From NCBI GenBank assembly GCA_018389105.1, contig JACATO010000066.1, positions 124,001 through 188,000 on the forward strand: 64,000 bases of DNA, read 5' to 3'. This DNA comes from Nautilus pompilius. Its lineage: Eukaryota; Mollusca; Cephalopoda; Nautilida; Nautilidae. The notes under the pieces are model-generated. The model was not told where the DNA came from. It ran no database searches and worked only from the letters and a program-made list of their open reading frames with translations. Below are positions 11,501-23,500 of this stretch, piece by piece; position 1 is the first letter of the stretch; each line of letters opens with the position of its first letter. A program made the translations under genes and the position numbers.

Positions 11501-14500
11501 CAGGTTATAAAATGGTGTCAGGCTGTGGTCAACTGATATGGTGTGCACATAAGGTACTAGACTCTAAACACCTCCACCCACTGTGGTTTCTTTTGTACCT
11601 GCTGATTCACATTATGTAACTTCTGTAAAAATTTATATAAGGCCAGGTGATAGTAAATAAATTTATTATGACCCTAAACATAGTCATTGCATAATGCATT
11701 TTTCTCAACCCTCTGTATACCACGTCAGTTTTTTACCTTACTTATTCCACACCCAAACACAGAAGGGCTTTCTCACGTTTTTTTTATTATAAGTGCTGTG
11801 TCAGAGCCCCTATGGTTCAACCTGTGCTAAGCAATACAGATTTGAAGGGTAGTGGTAGGGGATTATGAATTTATTTTTATTAACTTAAAAAAAAAAATTT
11901 TAAAAAAAATCAAACAAACTTAAGAGAAAATAACTACCACAGTTGACAAATATAAAGCACTAATTTTAGAAAACACCTTGTTATTTAAAAAAAAAAAACT
12001 ATTCAAATTTTGCATAACTTAGATAAATAATCAAAATAAGAGGAGTTTCTGTAATAAAAAGTGCTAACAAAAGTAATAAGTTATTGCTCGCTGGTTTCTC
12101 TGCTAAGCCAGCAGTCTAGAAAGAGTTTTAAAAAATTTACATAATCTTCTGGTTCAGCTTTCCATATCTCGTTTTCTTTAATCTTGTCCATGTTAAAAAG
12201 AATCTGAAAATAAGAAAAGAGGGGGTGGGGGTGTCAACGTTTGGCTGAAGAGCAGATGTGCGCAGAGTAGACAAAGCAGAGATTCAATGTTACACCGGGG
12301 ACACTGAAAACCTAGTTGTGGGATCAATGAGAAAAACTAAACTAAATATCACTTTGCAGCAGAAAATCCTTAAAATTCACTCTCAACTGTATATCAAGTA
12401 AACAAAAAACCCTGTATTCAGTAACTACCCCCCAACCCCTTTTTTCTTTCCTTAAATGTAAATAGAAACAAAAAAAAAAAAAAAGAGTTGTCCCTTACAA
12501 TGAATGTGTAACAATAATGGTAAACAGATATTTACACTGGTTTGTTTATTAAACATTAAATAATATATCATGTTTCAGGAATATGGCAGGTTACCTTAAA
12601 GTTACAAAACTAACTTAACTGGGCATATACAAGAGTCATAGACAATACACTGAGCTTGCAGATTTTGCCACTTGGGCACACCACTTATACTATGTCGTCG
12701 CTGTAACAGGAAACAGTAAAATAGCAAATTATCGACAGCAGGAAGTTCCTGCAGTCTTCCCAATATTTTCATAGTTTTTGTTGTATTAGTGTAAAAATTA
12801 CATAAGTAAGACTTGTTTATTGTCTATTTATTCACAGCAATGGCTGTGAAAAGTCATCAGTTCTGATTGCCATAGTTACAGATAAGCTTTATAGAACAGT
12901 ATTTAGTTTATGATTTAGGGATCTGCCTCTTACATACAAATATGATTTATAGTAAAAAAGGTAGTACTTAAAACCTGGAACCATTTCAGTGAAACAATGC
13001 CAAACTCTATTTTTTCCTTATCCACCCTCAAATAAAAACTTCATCAATGCTCAGGATGAGGATGCACTATAGATTTACATAATACACCTAATACTGAGCA
13101 TGATCCTGAAACCAGTTTTCTAACTTTTCAAGTGATTTCCGCTGAACAAACTCTTGCTATTCCATGCAGTGATTCGTTTAAACAGCAATAACCAGTGATG
13201 CTATAACATATATGCTAAATTTCATTTTACAATTAGCTGAATACTTACCTCCCTTGCAGCCCGTTCTCCAGACTGAACAGCTCCCTCCATATAGCCTGAC
13301 CACTCAGTCGCTGTTTCTGTTCCAGCAAAATGCAAACATCCAAAAGGTTTTCTTAATTCCCTGAAAATCATTTTTTTTAAAGAAAAATTGTTGTTGTTTT
13401 TTTTCCACATGTAGACATTTTTAAATTCTGACTTTAAATATTAATCTCTCTTTTTTTTTTTTTCCAATCTTCATACACTTTCTTAAGACAGTGTTTTCAA
13501 CCATAAATCCCAAACTTTCCAAAAAGTGACTGAAACCAGGAAGTGCTCCAAGAGATAACCAGGGATTTAAAATGGACATAAACACCTATTATCAGTATTT
13601 AATAAATGTCATAAATAACCCGATTATGTAATTGTCAGACTCTATTCAGCAAAAATCTTATGCTTTGATTGCGTACTTACCTGTATGTTGGATTCACCTT
13701 TTGTTCTAATCCATTATTGTGCTACATTGGACTTTTTACTACAACCCCATCCTAAATCAAGTAAAATACTGTACCATTACCTAGTTTATAGTCATTACTA
13801 CATTGACTAAGGAAACATGCTACTGCACAAGTTTCCTAATATCCAACACAAAAACAAGTTTTTATTTTTCTAAATGCAGCTCTTGTTTCAACGAGTAGTT
13901 TTTTTTTCCTAAATGCTAAAAAGATGCATGCTTTCTCCAGTAATCTGGGTATTATTTATTAAAGATTGAAAACTAAAGAGAATTTCTCCTCTTTAGTTTT
14001 CAAACTGCTGCTGTTTCAAATCTACAGTACAAATTATGGGGGTTAACATATTACCAAAAATTCCATTCTATAAAAATTTTAACACAAATATAAGCAGTTG
14101 GTGAGCTGTAAAAGCAAGCATTTGCAAAATATTTACTACCAATCATGTTGACATACACATATCAAAAGAACAATTGTTTTTCTATCAGTGCAATGCCCAA
14201 GCTGGAATGTCTATTTTTTTTTACATACATGTCAATTTATGTTTGTTCTGCTATCATTCTTTTGTCTGTCACTGTATGCTTGCACATATATATAATGCAC
14301 GCATACAAATTTTGTTACATTAGGTTTAAATTAGAACTGCGATAACTTTTTCATCAAAATGTCCTTTTCGTTTTCATTGGTGTTCAATCAATTGTGGCTG
14401 CCAGTGTATATAACATTTCATCATTTTTTCCCCCATTTCCTGCTGCATCATCTTTTCTATTATAACTACAAAAAAAACAAACAACAAACAAACAAACAGA

Positions 14501-17500
14501 GTAAGTAATTCAGTCATGGGAGCCACATTATGCAAAGGATGTAGGTATCTTGAAAAATCATTCAGAGATGGGCTCACTAGGATGATTGGTAGTTTGTGTA
14601 ATCTTAGTTATAAATACTAAAGCTCCAGTTGCCTAGTTTCAGATGCTGTGTCTTCTCTACCTTTTAGATGAAGTTAATAATCCTCTATTATCTATTAAAA
14701 TAACTGAGCATCAGTGATATTGAAATTGTGGCTATTATGATTTACAGATTTAAATAGATATGTGGTATGCCATTAGCATCAAAAACCAACTAGGGATATA
14801 ATGTAAAAGATGAGGAATGCCTGCAGCTAGACATGTTTCTTCACTAATCATGCTGCTTTTTCCTGGAATACTTTACCAAATCAGGTAGCAGAAGCAGGTG
14901 TGTAAACACTTAAGAACAGACTAGACGAGCACCCTTTTTTTTTGGCAAGAAGACGTTTTATATAATATATGGAAGATCTGGTTTTATGTGGATTATAACA
15001 TAGTTAATGACGAACCATTACTGCTATGATTGAAATTTGTATTTCTACATTTCAGTAAGTATATTCTCTTGCTGATCTAGGTGCAATGGTTTCCTTAAAT
15101 GTAAATAGCCTCAGTCTAATCATTGCTTTAAGATCAGAGGTTATGTACCTGGGATATCTTAACATTAGCAAATGTCAAACCCTTCTCGTTATTGTCCAGT
15201 CCTCTATCTGAAAATATTAGGTAGACACAGAAATAAGGCAAGGGGAAGGGGTGGTACCAGAAATCATGACTAGCATAACAGTACCCACTGTACTCCAACC
15301 AACATAATGAAAGTCCCTACCAGGACCCTTCGCTTTTCAGGTGTCGAAGGAAAACCAGCATGTCCTATGAAAATCCATGCAGCCAGCTGATGAAGAGCAA
15401 GGAGAAACTATACTAGTGAGAATGATTCAGCAGTAGCAATTTTTTTCTAGCAGGCTGAAGAGTTAACTGATGCTTTAATAAGAAATAAATGACATACTTG
15501 CCAAACTTTGTGAGAAAACCTGGTGGCATCATTGCTGTATAGCAGCCTCCAGACCACTGCTCCTCCATCCAGTTTTTCTCTTCGTAATGAACCGGCTACA
15601 AAAACATGTACGTACATGTATACATATACACATATACATTTATTTCAGGAACAAATCAGAAACATACATTCCCAAGTCAGTTATTGTTAAAACAATATTC
15701 CTAAAAGAATATTACATTTCAATTTTTTTAAAAAAATGTTCAGATATATTTAGGAAGACAAAGTAAATACTAGTAAATCAAACAACTCAGAGCTGTTTTT
15801 GTTACCGTTATCTCTAGCAAGTACAGAGTTTGCTTATCTCCCTTGAAAATTCATTTGTTTAAAAAAACAACAACATAGTCAAAAACTTTTTAAAAAAACA
15901 TCTTAAAGTCAAAATTTTAAAAGACAGCAAACAACAAAGCCAAATAGATTTCTGAGTTGCAAATACATTTTTTTTTAAATATCTAAGAATTGTTATTTAA
16001 ATTAAGATTAGTTTTGTGAATTCCTATCTGTCTCTGTTATTTGAAGATTTAAGCTTAAGTATTTTCAATTTTTGTTTTTGTTGACTATAATCAAAGGTGA
16101 ATTCTTTTTTAAAACTAACTTTTTCTCCACTAATTCATGGTAAAAGGGCGCTGCAGTCTGTTAATAGGAAATAACCAAACAACACACCTCACCTCTCTAT
16201 CTCGGAATTTATAGACACTTCAGTCGGTTTAAACTATTTTAAACATGCACGGGGTCACCATTGCCATTGTTCTTCTGTCAAGAAGACTGCAAACAACTTT
16301 GTGTGCTTCACACCTGTGACAGGTGGCCCTTGTATAGGGTGGCGTAGCAAAAGTTTGTGCCGCCCCGATTGGGGGGGGTCCTTAATTCCCCCCCCTCCCC
16401 CACAAGAAAAACCTTTTTTTTTTTTTAAATTGCAATAGACCAAGAAATCCCTTCACAATGGGTGGTTTGTTTTTTAAGGTCCCTACTAGAACTCCTCCTC
16501 TTTTTTTTTTTTAAATTCTCTCCTCACAAGGGTTCAAAAAGACAGCAGTCTTCGAACTACTGGTTTGAAAAATAAGATTTTTCCTTCTTTAAGCATTTGA
16601 TAGTTTGATTGATTCTGCTTATCGAAACTGAATGATGAATAGCGGTGACACGTGTCAGCAGCGTGTAGACTCTCAGTCTTTTGGGGTGATGACAAGAAAC
16701 AAAACGTTTTGTGGAATCCTTACATGCAGCGCTTCCTCGCTCTGGAACACCTTTGAGTAGAGTTCGGCGATTTTATTCTTCCGCTCCTCTTTAGTAAGAC
16801 CTGTGTACCTACGAGCTTTGTCAGCTAAAATAAATCTGCAAATGAAACAGAAGTGCAGGTTTTATGCGAGGCCAGTTGGAGAAATGAGTGCATGGCGCAC
16901 AGCAGATCTCTGGCTTTGGAAGCCTTTAAAAAAAAAAAAAACAGAGAGAGAGAGAGAGAGAGAGACAGAAACGCCTAGAGAAAATTGAAACATCAATTTT
17001 GCCGAACCCTCACGCACGCGATCTGGCAGTACTGTTTTTAATTTCTCTAAGTCCCATCTATAATAAAGTTTCTCCTGGCTGGTTGCTAAGAAACCATTCC
17101 CCACAATGCTTTTGGATTGACTCTAGTTGCGTCGAGTTTCATAACGGGTGCGTGATGTGAACGTTTTCCCATTTACCGACAGAGAGCAACACGTTTCCAA
17201 ACTGAACCCAATTTATAAAAAAAAAAAGAAAAACCACCACTGTTAAAAAAAATTGCAAGGTTTCTGTTTCCTAGAGAGAAAAAAAACAAAACAATACCAA
17301 AATCTCTTGTCAGTTGTACTAGAGTATTAGCAGTTATCTCCCATTTGGTTCTCACCGCAATCACAAGCCAAGACTTAACAGCTATCCCCCCGCCTCCCTC
17401 CACCATTCTTTCACTTTATGATTGAAACTTCAAAACTGATTTGTAAGCTGAAATTTTACTAATTAGCACTTTGACCATACCCCATCAAAGCAGGATGTGT

Positions 17501-20500
17501 TCCATCTGGTTTCAAATGGTCCAGTGTGAACCCAATAAGCGCTCCATCATCGTCGATAGCAGATGAACCGCACATACCTACAACAGCAAAGGAAACGCAA
17601 TGCTGGCAAACCAATAACTCATTATAAGAGAAAGGGGTAAATTATTTATTTTTTTTTTTTTAAATTTCTGAAATTTTTCAAGATTAAAAAAGAAAGACAC
17701 CCAATATATAATATTTATATATTTAAATTTTGGACATAATATTATCTGCTAATCCAATTTAACCTATCTCGTGGTTTCATGGAAAAAAAAAAAAAAAAAA
17801 CAAAAAAAGAACAAGTCACCAGCAGCAGAGGTGCAGTTTATCAATGACCCCACCTTCCCATCAAAACCGACAGTGCGACGATGACGACAATGACGACAAC
17901 CAGCTGTTATCATGCTGCTTTGTCAACAGCATCGACGTAACTGCCGGGGATGATGCTTCTTTAAACGCTTCTCGTCATCATCGACCTCAGACGTTACAGA
18001 ACAAACGCCACTGACCTTTCTCTCTCCAGAACGGCCGTTTGTAGTACATGAACGTTTTGATTACAGACCCCATCGGAATCCGCTGAAGCAGCTGGTTGCG
18101 CAGGCACGGCAGGGGCGGGTCGTAAATTATCTTGTACTGGAGCGGAAGGGGGTTGGCCAGTATTACAAACCTTGCCTGAAAAATAAACCATCACCTGGTA
18201 AGCAAGACGTTTTTGATCCAAAAATTTTTTTACAAAAATGAAGACTGTATACCTTCAAATGCAGGGGTGGGTGGTGGTGAGGGGACTATATAAAAATTAA
18301 AAAAAGCTACATTTATTAAATCAGATAGATTTTTTTCTGTCTAGATCCAGTAAAAACTGAAAAGGTAAAGAGAATCTGCATACATACCACAATGACTTTC
18401 CTGAGATCTTCAAAAAGTAAAGAAACTTTACTTAATATTTTCATTATTATTGTTAGCACATTAGTAATGGTAGTAAAGAAACTTTACTTAATATTTTCAT
18501 TATTATTGTTAGCACATTAGTAATGGTAGTAAAGAAACTTTACTTAATATTTTCATTATTATTGTTAGCACATTAGTAATAGTAGTAAAGAAACCCCCAA
18601 AAATATAATTTAGTAGGGGGGTTGTTGTTTTTTTTTTTAATATCAGGGTCCAGACACTAACTCTGTTTGCTTGGTTGAAGCAAATACATGTAACGGAACA
18701 TGTCCTCCTAGCTGTTGTGTAGTACACCAAATTTATACAAGGGGGGATAACTTTTTGTTTTACATTAGAGACAACCTTGATGAGCATCCAGTGGCAAGGT
18801 TATCCGCTAGAAAGCAATGGCCATCCTGTGACAACTCTTCGTCTTTAGCTGTAGAAAGAAACTGAAGTGTTCAAAGGAAACCAGTTGGTAAAGAAGAGCG
18901 AGAGGAAAACAATGCCAGAAAGGTCCAGCAAACTGAGCCAGTCCTGATTTGGGGATCAAAGTTGGGCCCTTAGCCTTGGCAGTCTGGTTATGTTAACCAC
19001 TGGGGCACCGACCACCCTTCAAACGTGTAATATCAAGAGATAACCAAACAAGGGAGATGAAGATAGTCCAATACTTAAAGCTTGTGTATGCTATATTCTA
19101 TTCCAAGCTTCTAAAAAAGGGGGAAAAAATTTTAAAGGGATAACTTCAAATTACTGATTCACATTGCAGTGCAGTTACAATCTACCATGGATAAATCACT
19201 CAGCCCCAATACTCATAACTGCCAGAATCTTACAGAATAATATATAATAAAACATATTTTAAAAAAATAAACTCCTTTTGCTCAATATTTAGTTTTTTGA
19301 TCATGTAACACAACAACAAAAAATCAAATGAAATTTATGAATTTGCCTTATTTTTGGTGCAGTCAAAAATTCTCAAGTAAATATTAGCTAGTGAAATCTT
19401 GTGATGGTTTCCTGACTTCCTGTGATCTACTACAACTGATGAAAATCTTAATTTTCTCTACAGAAAATAATTAGAGTCCAGAAATTCTTATAGTATCAAA
19501 AGCTACGATAGTTTGTGGGCATTGGGATAGGCTACAGTTGGCCACGTCATAGCTTTAGTACCTTCCCAGTTGATGTTTAAAGGGAGGAGGCATGGGGTTT
19601 TGTTAGGCATTAAAGCTATGACGACACTTTGGTAGCTGATCTTGCACCCTGCCACAGTCTATACTAAGGTGTCATCACCCATTCATACCAGTCTTATTGT
19701 TCAGACACTTAACCATGAAATCCAAAGTCGATGAATACCTGTATTTGAGAGTAAGTGTTCTGTGCCCTAACACAGTAATCTAAGATTAGTTTTGTTTGTA
19801 GACTTACTATGAATTCACGACCAGTGATATCTTTGACCACGGCCTCTGAAGAATTCTGTGTGATTGTGATGACTGGATGTCTGAGTAGCACGCGATCTGC
19901 TGAAAAATAAAAATAGAAGAGAATGTCTGTAAGTACTTATGATTTTATTTCTTGTACGCACACCTGTGTATGAAGTGATAAATCTCAGGATAATGGCTGA
20001 TGCTTGGGTTTTCTCATGTTGTCAAGTTTCTTCATTACGCTTCTGCAAAATGTCAGAAAGAGGGGGAGGGACTGATAAAAAACACTTATTCTCCATAGAG
20101 ATTATGCTAAATTTTATAGTGTAGGTGAACCACATGCAAGCACAACTGGAAACTCTGACTGCTCTTAACAGTGACCTGAAGTTTATCTAAAATTTCAATA
20201 TCAAATGCACACACCATTACCAGCCTAGGTAAACATAAGATAGTCAGCAGGCCAGAAAAGTTTCTAAACTTATCTGCATCTCCCCCCCCCTTTTTTCTTA
20301 TAAAAAAATCTTTGATTTAATTGCCTGGACATGCAAAATTATTCCTAACAAATGATACAATTATCAAAGAAATGTCTTATATCCATTTGCAAGTGTTCTG
20401 TCTCTCTTGTACCTGTCATGATGGCTTCCTGCTTCCTTGTAACTGCCAATCTATGAGAGTCATAATTAAAGTATATCTCTGATTACTTACAGGAAAACCA

Positions 20501-23500
20501 CAATTTAGATAAGTCTGTGATGTTATTCACACAAAATAGCATCACTTTTCTATACAATCTGATTTTTAACAACATGTTATTCCTTCTAGTGTTATCAGCC
20601 AGCAAAAGCCTCACTGCAAAGAAAATAGTTCATCATACGCTTGACTACGACGACTCGTTGCAACCTCTAACTGATGCTAGGCCAGCTTCTAGTTGTAATT
20701 TAAAACCAACCTCCTAGTCGATCCGCCATCTTGATACTGATCTGCTGAGAACCGCCACAAAATTTTCGTTCCTGAAACAGAATAAAATATTTTCAATAAC
20801 TAATGTAGGATAAGAAAAAAAAACACCAAGCACAGATTTTTTTTTTAAAATTATATAAATACTTTACTTTTACAGTTCATAACTATTCCAAATTAATATT
20901 AAATTTGCAACCATAAAGAAACCATGGAAAAACAAAAACAAGCAAAAAAATTTATTGGTATATTTTCTTCTTAAATGCTATTGTTACATATTATTTGCTA
21001 CACATTGGGAAAGATACACAATTTTGTCATTAATGGGTAATTCGTAAAAGTTAACTATAATTTCGAGGGGAATACTTTTAGAGAACAGAACACTCGAAGA
21101 CATCTAGCCTGTGATGACCCAAATAATTTCGGTTTTCCACCCATAACCCTCTCAAAGTGTAAGAGCATGTACTGAATAATTACACCATGGTGTACACAAG
21201 ACAAAGTATCCAAGACCAGTCTTGATCACATACCTACAAACACTAAACACCATGACACAATGGAGTAGAGTCTAACCAAACCCACTCCAATTAGCTAGCT
21301 ATCCTTCATTACACCGATATTCATTAAGTGCTTTTGTATTTCTTTTATGTCGACCACTCTTTGATAAAAAAATACAAATCTAATTTGGGATTTAAACATG
21401 TAAACCAAGAAGCATTTTAAAATATTTTTGATGAAGGAATATGCATTAAAATAAAAACTATTTCTTCTCTACTGGTGACACCTGTATCACTCAAGGTCTT
21501 GAAGATGCTGCGCGTCCAATCGGAATCTTGTTTTTAATCTGGTAAAAATTTAGAAAACCTTCCCATAGTGCAGTGCTACAAAAACTGAAATTAGGTTCTA
21601 AACTGCTGTAGAACACGTTCAGCTATGAAATCACTGTAGACCTTAAACTCATGTCAGACACACCAAGATGTAAATTTGAATACAGCTAATGAGCTAACGT
21701 GTCTTTGTCCATTGGCCATAGTTCCAGTAATTAAGAATCTTTACATTTTTATAGTTTACTAATAGAAACAATTGAACAATATTGCATAAATGGACAGGTT
21801 GGTGATACAGAGAAAATCTCTAAACTACTTTGCACTAAGAAAAATCCAGCAGGGAAGTCAACCACTCATCTGAAACCTGTTACTCTCTGCACATTTGTAA
21901 GTGTCCAACAATTTAGCCATTACCACTTTGTAAACTTTAGCATCTTAGTTTTTTTTTTAAAAATAATAAAATAGAGAAACAAAACATTGTTAACTGCACC
22001 TGACCCCCGTTGGTGGTAGATAAAATCCTCTCTACACCTCCACAGCGCTGGATGTAATTCAGAAACCACAAGAGGGAGCACTCGTAGGGTTCAGAGGTCA
22101 CATTCACATTGACAAACAAGTTTGCAAATCTACGGACACTTCTACAACAAAAATCAAACTTAATTATTCATGCAAAACTGAAAGTGAAAATAATAAAGCA
22201 GATGTCGATAATTGGCAACCATCAAAGAGTCCAAACACTGAGGAAACTGAAGGTTAAAAATAAAGAAAAAGAGAGATTTTGAACAAACCAACCTGTGTAC
22301 AGAAACAGCAGGATCAACTATAATTAAATTTGATTAAATAAAAGAAAATTCTGTATTTATCTTTTTATGAGGTGTGGATAACAGCCAGTCCTGCGTATAG
22401 GACATACTGCAAAACAATCGTAAAAACTTAAAATCCAGAGAGGAGAATAATAATAATAATGAGCAAAAGAAACAGAGATAAGTAGATTTTTATAAAAGAA
22501 AGAAAACAAAAATAAAAGCATCACATTAAAACAACAAACTGCAAAAGCACTACGCGGTCATGCTTGAATGCTCATAAAAGGTTATTCTGCCCAGACAGAG
22601 CTGACTTAACCATCTGGTTTCAGCAAAACCTGGAATAATTATAATTCCCTTCAGTTCTTCAGGGCCCTGGAGACTGCAGAATTTTGCAGACAGTATAAAG
22701 AAAGCTGATGCGCACTATTCTAGCAGTGCTACGAATATTTATTTATTTATTATTACTATTATTATTATCATTATTATTATGGAAGGTTCAGCTTAAATAA
22801 TTTTTTAATGAAAAAAATTTGCTACTTTTAATTGAAGTTTTTAGCCCCAGAAGCATATTTAAAAAAAAATGAAGTATAGAACAGCGATAAGGTATTTATA
22901 GAAATGGACTGATCAAAATTAACCCTTCCATATCTAAATCCCCTGCCCACCTTTTTGGAATCACATTTCCATTAGCACTGTGTTTTCTGAAAATTTCTCC
23001 ACTTGTGATGCAGTGTATACCTCACCCTTGTAGTGCTGCTGCTGCTGTATGTATGTTTATTAATGAGCCAGGAGACCCTGGGTGAGAAAATGGATGGCAC
23101 GTTTACATAGGGGGCCTCAAGAGGCCAAGGCTGCCATGAATGGGTAATAATGAGACCAGTATTTACTAAAAGCTTCTTCTGCGAAACAAGAATCTGTCTG
23201 CTAGTTCCAGGTGTATCAACTTCTACTGGAGGATAAAACAATTTAAGTCAGGGTGAGAGTTCTCTTAAAAAAAAAACAAAAAACAAACAAACAGGTTAGA
23301 GAGATTGCAAGTTGGAAATGTGAAACAGAGAACAGAATGTGTTTGAGGTGGCAGAAGAGCTTAAACAGGCAGAAAGAAAGAAGCGCGAAGTAATCGGCTA
23401 AGGATTGGCACCAATCACCAACAACAACCAAGATGGCTGGTCTGCACAGTAAAACAAAAAGCGGTGACAAACCGGCGTCTCCCTGCTAGCCACAGTCGAC

